Assembly: GCA_002490775.1 (NCBI GenBank)
Contig: DKUR01000035.1
Location: 59,130-123,129 of the forward strand
From: Lachnospiraceae bacterium UBA7199
GTDB taxonomy: Bacteria; Bacillota; Clostridia; Lachnospirales; Lachnospiraceae
DNA: 64,000 bases
Direction of reading: 5' to 3'
The translations under genes and the position numbers were made by a program. Shown one piece after another: positions 27,546-36,585 of the stretch. How positions within the stretch are numbered: position 1 is the stretch's first letter; every line of letters begins with the position of its first letter. The notes under the pieces were generated by a model. It ran no database searches and was not told the origin of the DNA. It was given only the letters and a program-made list of their open reading frames with translations.

Positions 27546-27583
27546 ATCCGATGTGTATGTAAAATTTTCTGTACACATCGGAT
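27546..27583. terminator. Bidirectional terminator between spoVT and the C39-like gene
   Basis: ATCCGATGTGTA (27546-27557) pairs perfectly with TACACATCGGAT (27572-27583), followed by TTT on the plus strand. The two genes converge here, so the hairpin can serve both. Confidence 0.75.
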
Positions 27584-27620
27584 TTTAAGTTAAAAACAAG
27601 AAAGATTGTGGATTTTTTTA

Positions 27621-28232
27621 TTACGCTTTCTGGTCGGTGTTAAACATAACCAAGGCTTCTCTGCAGCAGGGCTTTCCCATTTCATAATAATCAGTTGTGG
27701 TGCGGTTTAACCGCTGAATTGCTACGGAACGGTTTGCTTTTTTGGGTTGGTCATGAATAAAAAGGATTTCCTCTGTTGAATATTCTTCATCCAGATCAGG
27801 ATCGTCCTCTTCCTCGTAATAAGGATCAAAAAGAAGGATTCTGTCATTTTCAATGCCCGTGAGCAAAACATAGTGTGCCACCTCAAGAAAAACATGAAGC
27901 AGTACAACGCCGCCATTTTCCAGGCTTTGCATAATGGGAGAATCAGGAGTAAGGGTTACTTCTTCACCAGAATAAAATTCACAGTGAAGAGGAAAATTCT
28001 TTATCTGACTGAAATGATTCAACCAGCTGGTGATAAAGTTCATGGCAGCAGCAGAGGTTCCATGTTTGCATAACTCTCCCTCTTCATTGTAGGTATCCAT
28101 ACTGTATAACATAATAAATTTTATAATATCAGGATAGATATCTTCCCGATCAAAAAGATATCTGATTCCGTTCAGCAGGGTAACAGGACCACAGTCATAT
28201 TCTGAAGTCTGGTAATTTAAAAGATTTTTCAT
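27621..28232 (-). CDS. C39-like peptidase family protein
   Basis: 203 residues, no signal peptide. The N-terminal YQTSEYDCGPVTLLNG holds a Cys (residue 14) in the CGP context of C39-type cysteine peptidases; AHYVLLTGI gives the His and LFDPYY the Asp of a likely catalytic triad. Such stand-alone domains in Firmicutes are annotated as C39-like or BtrH N-terminal-like; a real peptidase activity is not established. An acidic patch (EEEDDPDLDEE) is present near residue 150. No linked ABC exporter or bacteriocin peptide was seen. Confidence 0.75.
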   Translation of the reverse strand: MKNLLNYQTSEYDCGPVTLLNGIRYLFDREDIYPDIIKFIMLYSMDTYNEEGELCKHGTSAAAMNFITSWLNHFSQIKNFPLHCEFYSGEEVTLTPDSPIMQSLENGGVVLLHVFLEVAHYVLLTGIENDRILLFDPYYEEEDDPDLDEEYSTEEILFIHDQPKKANRSVAIQRLNRTTTDYYEMGKPCCREALVMFNTDQKA

Positions 28233-28380
28233 TTGTTTTCACCCTTTTCGAGTGCAGGTACCCATGAATCCCTGCACATAAAGCATTATTTCATATCTGA
28301 ACTGCTATATTAGTATATGATGCAAAGTGATTATAATTTACTGCCGTATAAAGTATTTGTCAAGAAGGTTAAAAAAATAT

Positions 28381-28409
28381 TTGACATTGGAAAAATGAGG
28401 GAATATAAT
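28381..28409 (+). promoter_or_regulatory. Consensus promoter of cysK
   Basis: TTGACA (28381-28386) and TATAAT (28404-28409) with a 17-base spacer, a perfect match to the sigma-A consensus, 90 bases before the cysK start. Such strength normally needs a repressor. Confidence 0.85.
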
Positions 28410-28426
28410 ACATATCATATAATTCA

Positions 28427-28439
28427 TACTTAATAAGTA
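28427..28439. promoter_or_regulatory. Possible operator of cysK
   Basis: TACTT-AAT-AAGTA is a palindrome lying about 18 bases after the -10 box, where a repressor would block transcription. CymR/Rrf2 regulators control cysK in other Firmicutes and bind AT-rich palindromes, but I cannot match the site to a specific protein. Confidence 0.4.
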
Positions 28440-28498
28440 GGATATACGCGGTTGCAGTAGGTAAAAATAGAAAAAATTGCTGGGAGGAAAAGTAAAAA

Positions 28499-29437
28499 AT
28501 GAATCAAATTAAGGAAAGTGCATTGGAACTGATTGGAGGGACTCCTATTTTAAAGTTGAACCGCTACGCAAAGAAAACAGGAGTTGTAAATGCAGCGATA
28601 CTTGCAAAGCTGGAGTATCTGAATCCGGCAGGTTCGGCAAAAGACAGAATTGCATTGGCAATGATTGAGGATGCAGAGCAAAATGGGAGTTTAAAGCCTG
28701 GTGCTACGATTATTGAGCCAACTTCAGGAAATACGGGAATCGGTCTTGCAGCAGTGGCAGCAGCAAAAGGCTATAAGACAATTCTTACGCTGCCAGATAC
28801 CATGAGCATGGAAAGAAGAAATCTTTTAGGAGCTTATGGTGCGGAGCTTGTTCTTACAGAAGGGAGCAAGGGAATGAAAGGGGCAATTGCCAAGGCGGAG
28901 GAGCTGAAAGAGTCTATACCCGGCGCTATAATCCTTGGGCAGTTTGAGAACCCTGCAAATTCCAAAGTGCACAGAGAAACGACCGGTCCTGAAATATGGA
29001 AACAGACGGATGGCAAGGTTGATATTTTTGTGGCAGGGGTAGGGACTGGCGGGACGATTACCGGTGTAGGAGAATATTTGAAATCAAAAAATCCTGCGAT
29101 TCAAGTAGTTGCAGTTGAGCCTGCCTCCAGCCCGGTTTTGTCAAAGGGAGTATCTGGTGCGCATAAAATACAGGGAATAGGTGCAGGTTTTGTTCCGGAA
29201 GTGTTAAATCCTAATATTTATGATGAAGTTATTGCAGTTGAAGACGAGGATGCATTTGTAGAGGGAAGGAGCTTTGCACGAAGTGAGGGTATTTTAGTGG
29301 GCATCTCTTCCGGCGCTGCTTTAAAGGCGGCAGTTATGCTGGCGAAAAGACCAGAAAATGAGGGAAAAACAATTGTTGTACTTCTTCCTGATTCGGGAGA
29401 CAGATATTTGTCCACACCTTTATTTTGTAATAACTAA
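28499..29437 (+). CDS. cysK: Cysteine synthase A (O-acetylserine thiol-lyase)
   Basis: 312 residues. The pyridoxal phosphate lysine is K48 in NPAGSAKDR, the substrate loop is EPTSGNTGIG and the phosphate loop GTGGTITGVG. The enzyme makes cysteine from O-acetylserine and sulfide. A GGGAGG site precedes the ATG. It is transcribed alone from a consensus promoter; cysE is not in the window. Confidence 0.95.
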   Translation: MNQIKESALELIGGTPILKLNRYAKKTGVVNAAILAKLEYLNPAGSAKDRIALAMIEDAEQNGSLKPGATIIEPTSGNTGIGLAAVAAAKGYKTILTLPDTMSMERRNLLGAYGAELVLTEGSKGMKGAIAKAEELKESIPGAIILGQFENPANSKVHRETTGPEIWKQTDGKVDIFVAGVGTGGTITGVGEYLKSKNPAIQVVAVEPASSPVLSKGVSGAHKIQGIGAGFVPEVLNPNIYDEVIAVEDEDAFVEGRSFARSEGILVGISSGAALKAAVMLAKRPENEGKTIVVLLPDSGDRYLSTPLFCNN

Positions 29438-29451
29438 AAATCATATGTAAT

Positions 29452-29639
29452 GTAACAGTTCAGCCATGCGAAAATGATTGTGCAATATGACCGTGGAAAC
29501 TTGCTCACTAAGGGCAGATTGTACAATCATTTTCATAGAGCGGACGCCCGACATGAAATAAGTTGTCGAAAATAATCTATCTGATTTATGCAAGATGTAT
29601 AAACCGACAACTTATGAATGGGCATGGCTGAACCGTTAC
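29452..29639. repeat. 188-bp cloverleaf-like inverted-repeat element
   Basis: The outer arms GTAACAGTTCAGCCATGC (29452-29469) and GCATGGCTGAACCGTTAC (29622-29639) match at 17 of 18 positions. Inside are two further hairpins: GAAAATGATTGTGCAAT (29470-29486) with ATTGTACAATCATTTTC (29518-29534), and ATAAGTTGTCG (29558-29568) with CGACAACTTAT (29605-29615). Together they form a closed three-way junction. It lies between cysK and the peptide transporter promoter and holds no open frame. It could be a MITE/REP-like element or a structured RNA. Confidence 0.85.
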
Positions 29640-29657
29640 TTAATTTCTATGTACTTA

Positions 29658-29686
29658 TTGACATTTTGATGTCATAACAGTATAAT
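29658..29686 (+). promoter_or_regulatory. Consensus promoter of the peptide transporter operon with overlapping palindrome
   Basis: TTGACA (29658-29663) and TATAAT (29681-29686) are 17 bases apart, a perfect sigma-A promoter. The palindrome TGACAT-TTTG-ATGTCA (29659-29674) covers the -35 box and half of the spacer, a typical repressor position. Confidence 0.8.
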
Positions 29687-29754
29687 GAACCAACTGTAAA
29701 ATTCAGCATTTTCTATTGAATTACAGGTGAGGTATATTGGAGGAGAGAAGAGTA

Positions 29755-31401
29755 ATGAAAAAATTTATGACAAAATTGATCTGCCTAACCCTTGCAACAG
29801 TACTTGTTTTGGCTGTGGCCGGCTGTTCTTCTAAGGATCAGGGCGGTTCGTCAAAGGATGGAGCAGGTGAAGCAGGAAATGAAGCCTCTGTAGAAGGAAA
29901 GATTATAAATGTAGGAGTTACAGATTCCCTTGGAGGATTGAATCCCTTTGTGATTGATCAGACAGAAATTAATAAATATGCAGTAGGGTTGATGTTTTTG
30001 CCCCTTATGGAGCTTGATCAAGATATGAATTTTCAGGGGATGCTGGCAGATTCTATTACCACAGAGGATAATATGAACTTTGTGGTGCACATTGATGAAA
30101 AAGCTACATGGTCGGATGGTACGCCTGTTACGGCGGAAGATGTGGAATATACGGTCCGCCGTCTGGCAAGTCCTATCGTGAATAATACAACCTTAATGCT
30201 TTATGCCTTTGAGGGAACCAGTGATGAGGGCTTTGTGGAAGAGGGTGCTGAGAGTATGGCTGGTGTTCAGGTAATTGATGAAAAGACAGTCCAGTTTACT
30301 TCCAAGTATCCTATGGCGCTTACCACCTTTGAAAACACATATGCAAGGTACATTCACACTATGCCGAAAAAGGTGCTTGAGCAGTTTAGTGAGGAAGAAC
30401 TGTTGACATCAGACTGGTTTAGTAAGCCTGATGTGGTCAGTGGTCCCTTTTTTGTGACAGATTTTGATAATGATCATTATATTTCTTATGAAGCAAATGC
30501 AGACTACTGGAAAGGTGCACCGAAGATTGATAAGTTAAATATAAGAATTATAGACGCCAGTCAGGTTTATGCAGGTCTTCAGTCAGGTGAAATTGATATT
30601 ACACATCACACCATGACTGCAATTCCTCAGGAAGATTATGAAAGTATAGAGGCACTTGAAAACGTGGAAACAGTATATGGCTCTCCCATTACAAATCAGT
30701 CAGCCTTTATCCAGACAGCAAACATTACAGATGCCAGAGTACGTCAGGCGCTTGTCTATGCAATTGACAGGCAGAAGCTTGTTGATGAGCTTTTAAAAGG
30801 CCATGGAGAGGTGGTAGACGGATTCCTTTCCTCTGCAAGTCCATTTTTTGATGAGGGAGTCACACCTATTTCTTATGATCCTGAAAAAGCAAAGGAACTT
30901 CTTCAGCAGGCAGGGTGGGATGGTTCACAAACCCTCAGGTTTTATGTAAATTCCGGTGATGGTACTTTTGTAAATGGAGCACAGGTGCTTGTGGCACAGT
31001 GGGCGGCAGTGGGGATTAATGTGGAGGTACAGACAGTAGATCTGGCAACACTTATGACGGTAGCAGGAACCACCGATTATGATATTCTTGCAGTGCAGTA
31101 TACTTATGCACCAGTAGATCCTTATCCTGATGTAGACTGGCTTCTTAGCGGTGAAGGAAGCTGGACCGGTTATCATAGTGATGAAATCAGTGAAGCGTTA
31201 GCAGGAACACAAAAGACCAGTGACATTGATGAGATCAGGGATTTGTATTCTGTTGTAGATAAGAAGGTGCAGGAGGATGTTCCCATGTTTTCCGTATATA
31301 TTATCAGTGCGCAGGGAGCGGTGAGTAAACGTATAAGCGGCGCAGTACCCAGTGCATATGGATTCTTTAATGATGTACAGAACTGGGATGTTGTGCAGTA
31401 G
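29755..31401 (+). CDS. Peptide ABC transporter substrate-binding lipoprotein (SBP_bac_5)
   Basis: 548 residues from the ATG at 29755, with GGAGGAG nine bases before it. Lipobox VLAVAGC near residue 23, Gly/Ser linker, then the family 5 binding-protein fold: WSDGTPVTAEDVEYTVRR, VRQALVYAIDRQKLV and TDYDILAVQYTYAPVDPYPD. It captures oligopeptides or similar ligands outside the membrane for the Dpp-type transporter encoded just downstream. First gene of a six-gene operon ending with an amidohydrolase. Confidence 0.93.
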   Translation: MKKFMTKLICLTLATVLVLAVAGCSSKDQGGSSKDGAGEAGNEASVEGKIINVGVTDSLGGLNPFVIDQTEINKYAVGLMFLPLMELDQDMNFQGMLADSITTEDNMNFVVHIDEKATWSDGTPVTAEDVEYTVRRLASPIVNNTTLMLYAFEGTSDEGFVEEGAESMAGVQVIDEKTVQFTSKYPMALTTFENTYARYIHTMPKKVLEQFSEEELLTSDWFSKPDVVSGPFFVTDFDNDHYISYEANADYWKGAPKIDKLNIRIIDASQVYAGLQSGEIDITHHTMTAIPQEDYESIEALENVETVYGSPITNQSAFIQTANITDARVRQALVYAIDRQKLVDELLKGHGEVVDGFLSSASPFFDEGVTPISYDPEKAKELLQQAGWDGSQTLRFYVNSGDGTFVNGAQVLVAQWAAVGINVEVQTVDLATLMTVAGTTDYDILAVQYTYAPVDPYPDVDWLLSGEGSWTGYHSDEISEALAGTQKTSDIDEIRDLYSVVDKKVQEDVPMFSVYIISAQGAVSKRISGAVPSAYGFFNDVQNWDVVQ

Positions 31402-31424
31402 TTTAAAATGGTGAGGAAAGACAA

Positions 31425-32408
31425 ATGTCACATTTGCTTGAGGTAAAGGGGTTAACCACCGTTTTTACTGGTGATTATGGTAAAAATATCACTGTGGATC
31501 ACATTGATTTTCATGTAGATGAAGGAGAGGTGGTCTGCATTGTAGGAGAATCAGGGTGTGGAAAAAGTGTAACCTCATTATCAATTATGGGATTGTTAGG
31601 AAAGGGCGGAGCTGTCATTGACGGCTCTGTCTTCTTTGACGGCAGGAACCTTCTTTCTATGAGTGAAAAAGAACTGGATAAAATTCGGGGAGATCAGCTT
31701 ACCATGATCTTTCAGGATCCGCTTACCTCATTAAATCCTGTTTTTACAGTGGGGAAGCAGATAACGGAAAGCATAAAAGCACATATGCATTTGTCAGGCA
31801 AAGAAGCAGATGCGCGTGCCAAAATGCTGCTTGAGAAGGTGGGAATGCCGGATGCGCGTGGAGTAATGAAAAAATATCCCCATGTCCTTTCAGGGGGAAT
31901 GCGCCAAAGAGTAATGATAGCGATGGCATTATCCTGTAATCCAAAGCTGCTGATTGCAGACGAGCCTACAACAGCTTTAGACGTGACGATTCAGGCACAG
32001 ATCATGGAACTTTTAGGGAAACTTCAAAGAGAAACTGGAATGTCCATGATTTTGATTACCCATGACATTGGTCTGGTTGCAAATATGGCGGACAGAGTAT
32101 TTGTGATGTACGCAGGCCAGATGATTGAGGAAGCATCTGTGGAAGAATTGTTCGAACGCCCCGTTCATCCCTATACAAGGGCGCTTCTCGATACAGTTCC
32201 TACGATACGGGATGATGCGGGGCGCAGGTTGGTGTCGATTCCTGGCATTGTACCGGAAAGCTATGATAATATTAAAGGGTGCCGGTTCGCAGACCGGTGT
32301 AAATATAGAAGGCCGGAGTGTGATATGCCACAGGAAGATTATGAGTTTGGAGAAGGCCACAGGGCGAAATGCATTGTAATGAAGGAGGAGCTAACTGGTG
32401 GAAATTAA
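31425..32408 (+). CDS. Peptide ABC transporter ATPase, DppD/OppD type
   Basis: 327 residues. Walker A GESGCGKS, Q-loop FQDPLTSLNP, signature LSGGMRQR, Walker B LLIADEPTTALD and the H-switch in ITHDIG are present. The C-terminal oligopeptide domain carries the Cys cluster GCRFADRCKYRRPEC that binds an iron-sulfur cluster in some members. It ends overlapping the second ATPase by 11 bases. Confidence 0.95.
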   Translation: MSHLLEVKGLTTVFTGDYGKNITVDHIDFHVDEGEVVCIVGESGCGKSVTSLSIMGLLGKGGAVIDGSVFFDGRNLLSMSEKELDKIRGDQLTMIFQDPLTSLNPVFTVGKQITESIKAHMHLSGKEADARAKMLLEKVGMPDARGVMKKYPHVLSGGMRQRVMIAMALSCNPKLLIADEPTTALDVTIQAQIMELLGKLQRETGMSMILITHDIGLVANMADRVFVMYAGQMIEEASVEELFERPVHPYTRALLDTVPTIRDDAGRRLVSIPGIVPESYDNIKGCRFADRCKYRRPECDMPQEDYEFGEGHRAKCIVMKEELTGGN

Positions 32409-33396
32409 GGAAAAAATGCCCCTCGTTCAAGTAGAGAACATGAAAAAATATTATCCTATTAAGGGAGGAATTATTGATCATGTCACTGGCTATGTAAAAG
32501 CAGTTGACGGGGTGAGCTTTTCTATTATGGAAGGGGAAACTTTAGGGCTGGTAGGTGAATCAGGCTGTGGAAAATCCACGGTAGGCCGCCAACTGGTAGG
32601 TCTGGAGCATCCCACGGAAGGTAAAATTATTTTTGACGGTCAGGATTTATCAAAGCTTAAGAAAAAAGAAATGATGAAGATAAGGACTCAGCTTCAAATG
32701 ATTTTCCAAGATCCTTATTCTTCTTTAAATCCCAGAAAACACGTTTTTGAAATTCTTTCCCAGCCTATGCTGTATCATCACAGATCAACCAAGGAAACTG
32801 TGGAAAAAGATATTGTAGAGATTTTAGATATGGTAGGACTTCCCAGAAGCATTTTGGGCAGATATCCTCATGAATTTTCTGGTGGACAAAGACAACGAAT
32901 CGGTATTGCCAGAGCACTTTCTCTTAACCCCAGATTTATTGTCTGTGACGAACCGGTAAGTGCGCTGGATGTATCTATACAGGCACAGATATTGAATTTG
33001 CTGAAGGAGCTCCAAAAGAAACTGCATTTAACACTGCTTTTTGTGGGACATGGCTTGGGAGCGGTAAATTACGTCAGCGATAGGATCGCTGTGATGTATC
33101 TTGGAAAAATTGTAGAATTTGGGGATGCAAAGGATATTTTTAATCATCCTGTTCATCCTTACACCAGAGCACTTTTAGACGCGGTTCCGGTGCCGGATCC
33201 TAAGGAAAAAAAGAAGGAACGAAAACTTCTTCAGGGTGAGATAGGAGACAGCATTCATCCGCCAAAGGGATGCCGTTTTCATCCCAGATGCCCTTATGCT
33301 GCTGAAATATGCAGCCAAAAAGAACCAAAATTATCAGAAACTGAGGCTGGAACTATGCACTATGCGGCCTGTCCTATTATACTTACAAAGCATTAA
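32398..33396 (+). CDS. Peptide ABC transporter ATPase, DppF/OppF type
   Basis: 332 residues from a GTG at 32398 within the end of the DppD gene. Walker A GESGCGKST, Q-loop FQDPYSSLNP, signature FSGGQRQR, Walker B IVCDEPVSALD. In the H-switch position the sequence is VGHGLG, where the second ATPase of this family usually has SHDL; the His is kept but the following Asp is not. The C-terminal cluster GCRFHPRCPYAAEIC is intact. It pairs with the DppD-type subunit. Confidence 0.95.
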   Translation: MEIKEKMPLVQVENMKKYYPIKGGIIDHVTGYVKAVDGVSFSIMEGETLGLVGESGCGKSTVGRQLVGLEHPTEGKIIFDGQDLSKLKKKEMMKIRTQLQMIFQDPYSSLNPRKHVFEILSQPMLYHHRSTKETVEKDIVEILDMVGLPRSILGRYPHEFSGGQRQRIGIARALSLNPRFIVCDEPVSALDVSIQAQILNLLKELQKKLHLTLLFVGHGLGAVNYVSDRIAVMYLGKIVEFGDAKDIFNHPVHPYTRALLDAVPVPDPKEKKKERKLLQGEIGDSIHPPKGCRFHPRCPYAAEICSQKEPKLSETEAGTMHYAACPIILTKH

Positions 33397-33444
33397 GACA
33401 TTTTACAGGTTTTGTGGGAGACCTGAACAAGGAGGAACGGGACA

Positions 33445-34392
33445 TTGGGTAAATATATTGTTAAAAGAATTTTAATTGCCATTCCTGTGCTCATAGGTAT
33501 TACAATAATTGACTATGCAATTATGTGCATGGCAGGGAGTCCGCTGGAAATGCTGCAGGGGCCAAGGGTATCGGAAGCAGCGGTGGAAGCGAAAAGAATC
33601 GCACTAGGGCTTGATAAACCTTTTTATATACAATACTTTGTGTGGCTTTCGCAGCTTCTTCACGGAAATATGGGGTATTCCATGAAATCTTATCAGCCTG
33701 TAAGCGAGATGATAGGCAGCCATTTAGGACCAACGCTGCTTTTAATGGGGGTATCCCTGATTGTCAGCCTTTTTATGGCAATCCCTGCGGGGATTTACAG
33801 TGCAATCAAACAGTACTCCAAAGGAGATTACGCAGTGGTTACGCTTTCCTTTTTGGGCAGCAGCATACCGGGATTTTTTTTATCTTTGCTGTTGATCTAT
33901 ATTTTTACCGTAAAATTGGGATGGCTGCCCTCCAGTGGAATGACAACACTTGGGACGCAGGGAGGTTTTGCAGACGTTGCAAAGCATATGGTTATGCCTG
34001 TGATTGTGCTTGCAGTCTCTATTGCTGGAAGAAATATCAGATACATCAGAAGTGCAATGTTGGAGATTTTGCAGCAGGATTATCTTCGTACAGCACGCGC
34101 TAAGGGAATTGGTAATTTTAAGGTGATTAATAAACATGCGCTTCGCAATGCGCTGGTACCTATTGTAACCGTTATAGGTATGGAAATTCCCGTTATGTTT
34201 GGCGGTGCGGTGATCGTAGAACAGGTTTTTTCATGGCCGGGGCTTGGGCTTATGACAATGAGTGCCATCACTAGTAGAGATTTTCCAGTAATCATGGGAG
34301 TATGCCTTTTGTCAGCAGTTGTGGTTTTGATTGCTAATCTGATCACAGATATTTTGTATGCATTGGTAGACCCTACAATTCAATTGAATTAG
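33445..34392 (+). CDS. Peptide ABC transporter permease, DppB type
   Basis: 315 residues. The start is a TTG at 33445 with AAGGAGG ten bases upstream; the first residues GKYIVKRILIAIPVLIGI match the family start, so the rare codon is likely real. Six membrane segments and the EAA-type loop DYLRTARAKGIGNFKVINKHALRNALVP contact the ATPases. It forms the channel with the DppC-type permease that follows ten bases later. Confidence 0.94.
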   Translation: MGKYIVKRILIAIPVLIGITIIDYAIMCMAGSPLEMLQGPRVSEAAVEAKRIALGLDKPFYIQYFVWLSQLLHGNMGYSMKSYQPVSEMIGSHLGPTLLLMGVSLIVSLFMAIPAGIYSAIKQYSKGDYAVVTLSFLGSSIPGFFLSLLLIYIFTVKLGWLPSSGMTTLGTQGGFADVAKHMVMPVIVLAVSIAGRNIRYIRSAMLEILQQDYLRTARAKGIGNFKVINKHALRNALVPIVTVIGMEIPVMFGGAVIVEQVFSWPGLGLMTMSAITSRDFPVIMGVCLLSAVVVLIANLITDILYALVDPTIQLN

Positions 34393-34401
34393 GAGGGTGA
34401 C

Positions 34402-35292
34402 ATGAGAAAAAAAATAAATCAGCAGAAGCTAATAAAAGATATAGCAAATGAAAGCTATTTTCAGACGGTGCTGCGGCGTTTTTGCCATCATCATCTGGCA
34501 GTGGTCAGTTTAATGATTTTGATTCTTCTTGGTGGTGCAGCACTTTTGGCGCCTGTGATAGCACCTTATTCCCCAGATGAGATTGTAGGGCCTTTCAGCG
34601 GCGCACCCAGTAAAGAATTCTGGCTTGGTACAGATCAGATTGGGAGAGATGTGTTTAGCAGAATTTTATACGCTATGAGAATTTCATTATTGGTAGGAAT
34701 TATGGCAACCTTGATCTCTACAGTGGTTGGTGTTGTGCTGGGATTGATTGCAGGCTATTTTGGCGGTATTGCTGACATGGCCATAATGCGTTTTACAGAT
34801 ATGGTGATGTCTTTTCCTTATATTTTACTTGTACTTGTGGCGGCGGCGATTTTTAAACCGGGATTATGGAATATAATTTTAATTCTTGGTTTTGTTGACT
34901 GGCCGGGAATTGCAAGGCTTGTGCGTGGTAATGTGTTAAATTTGCGGGAAACAAATTTTGTGAAAGGAAACATTGTCGCTGGGATGCCCCTTCGGCATAT
35001 TTTGTTTTCAGAAATACTTCCAAATACAGTAGCCCCTATTTTAGTTTATGCAACCTCCGTATTAGCACTCTCTATGCTGGATGAAGCAGCGCTTAGCTTT
35101 CTTGGACAGGGGGTGCAGCCTCCTACTGCAAGTCTGGGCAATATGTTAAATGGTGCACAGTCCCTTACGGTGCTGACAAAGCAGCCCTGGCTTTGGATTC
35201 CGCCAGGCCTTTTGATCATAGTATTGGTTATGGCTATCAATTTTATTGGAGATGCTTTGAGAGATGCACTTGATCCAAACAGTAACAGATAA
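34402..35292 (+). CDS. Peptide ABC transporter permease, DppC type
   Basis: 296 residues. The cytoplasmic N-terminus is followed by the OppC-N helix and the LGTDQIGRDVFSRILYAMR block typical of this subunit, then five more membrane segments with an EAA loop (NFVKGNIVAGMPLRHILFSEILPN). GGAGGG precedes the ATG. Complete and in the usual order after DppB. Confidence 0.94.
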   Translation: MRKKINQQKLIKDIANESYFQTVLRRFCHHHLAVVSLMILILLGGAALLAPVIAPYSPDEIVGPFSGAPSKEFWLGTDQIGRDVFSRILYAMRISLLVGIMATLISTVVGVVLGLIAGYFGGIADMAIMRFTDMVMSFPYILLVLVAAAIFKPGLWNIILILGFVDWPGIARLVRGNVLNLRETNFVKGNIVAGMPLRHILFSEILPNTVAPILVYATSVLALSMLDEAALSFLGQGVQPPTASLGNMLNGAQSLTVLTKQPWLWIPPGLLIIVLVMAINFIGDALRDALDPNSNR

Positions 35293-35340
35293 GTTGGCAG
35301 AGTTTTGCTTCTTTTATATGCGATAAGCATGGAGATTGAT

Positions 35341-36447
35341 ATGGAAAAACAATTGATTGAATGGTTTGAATGGTTTCATAAAAATCCAGAATTATCTTAT
35401 GAGGAATATAAAACCACAGCAAGGATTCGGGAAATTCTGATTCAGGCAGGGGTGGAAGTTCTTCCATTTGAACTGGAAACTGGACTGATTGCAGTCATTC
35501 ATGGAAAAAGAAAGGGAGCGGTGAGAGCCCTGCGTTGTGATATAGATGCCCTCCCTATTATAGAAGAAACAGGGCTTTCCTATGCTTCCTGCCATAATGG
35601 AAAAATGCATGCCTGCGGGCATGATTTTCATATTGTGGCAGGAATTGGATGTGCACTTTTGCTTAATCAGAAAAAGGACGAGCTTGCGGGTACAGTGAAG
35701 GTGATATTTCAGCCGGCAGAGGAAAGTTCTTTAGGTGCACTGAAGATATTAGAAACGTCTGTGATGAAGGATGTGGAAAGAATTTGGGGAATTCATGCAG
35801 ATCCCACAAATGAAATAGGGGTGCTGGGAATCAGGGAAGGCAGCGTAAGTGCGGCCGTGGACAGGTTTGTGATTACAGTAAAGGGAAAGGGCTGCCACGG
35901 AGCACATCCGGATGAGGGGATAGATCCTGTACCAGCGGCAGCCGCCATTGTGCAGGCACTTCAAACAATTGTAACCAGAAATAGAAATGCTTTTCATCCT
36001 GCTTTGATCAGTGTTACAAGGATGGAAGCAGGAAATACCTGGAATGTGATACCGGAAACTGCAGTGTTGGAAGGCACTGTCCGCACAATGGACAGGGAAG
36101 ACAGGATTTTGTTTGAAAGAAGGATGAAAGAGATTGCAGAAAGTGCTGCAAGGGCTTATGGGGCGGAAGCAGGGGTAAAATGGATTCCGGGACCGCCTGC
36201 GGTATCCAATGATACTTTTATGGTGGAGAAAAGTATTCAGACAGCAAAGGCATGTGGATTTGACGTGGTGCCTGAAGAAACGTCTATGGGAGGAGATGAT
36301 TTTTCTTTTTATGAGGAGAAAGTTCCGGGATGCTATATTAAAGTAGGGACAGGAAGAGGCCAGCTAATCCATCAGCCTGGATTTAAGGTGGACGAAAGAG
36401 TGATATGGCCGACTGTGAAATATCTGGTAAATTTATTGAATGATTAA
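35341..36447 (+). CDS. M20 family amidohydrolase (peptidase M20D type)
   Basis: 368 residues with the ATG at 35341, six bases after GGAGAT; a TTG at 35305 and an ATG at 35329 are less likely. Metal ligands are seen in CDIDALPI, HACGHD and QPAEE; the lid domain has GCHGAHPDEGIDPV and the last ligand region GGDDFSFY. These enzymes hydrolyse N-acyl amino acids, aminoacyl amides or dipeptides in the cytoplasm. It lies 48 bases after the permease gene and most likely processes what the transporter brings in. Confidence 0.92.
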   Translation: MEKQLIEWFEWFHKNPELSYEEYKTTARIREILIQAGVEVLPFELETGLIAVIHGKRKGAVRALRCDIDALPIIEETGLSYASCHNGKMHACGHDFHIVAGIGCALLLNQKKDELAGTVKVIFQPAEESSLGALKILETSVMKDVERIWGIHADPTNEIGVLGIREGSVSAAVDRFVITVKGKGCHGAHPDEGIDPVPAAAAIVQALQTIVTRNRNAFHPALISVTRMEAGNTWNVIPETAVLEGTVRTMDREDRILFERRMKEIAESAARAYGAEAGVKWIPGPPAVSNDTFMVEKSIQTAKACGFDVVPEETSMGGDDFSFYEEKVPGCYIKVGTGRGQLIHQPGFKVDERVIWPTVKYLVNLLND

Positions 36448-36473
36448 TAATTATTAAAATTTAATAAATAATG

Positions 36474-36502
36474 TTGACTAAAAAATGTACAAATGTTATG
36501 CT
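36474..36502 (+). promoter_or_regulatory. Promoter of the coiled-coil gene
   Basis: TTGACT (36474-36479) and TATGCT (36497-36502) with a 17-base spacer, 84 bases before the start codon. Confidence 0.6.
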
Positions 36503-36585
36503 TGATGCATAAATAACAGGTGAAAAATCGAAAATTCGTATTTAGGGCAGAGCTTCAGGAATTTAAGAAAAAGGAAGGCCAAATT

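Noticed and set aside
27621..28232. Bacteriocin processing by the C39-like protein
   Set aside because: There is no linked ABC exporter domain and no double-glycine precursor peptide nearby.
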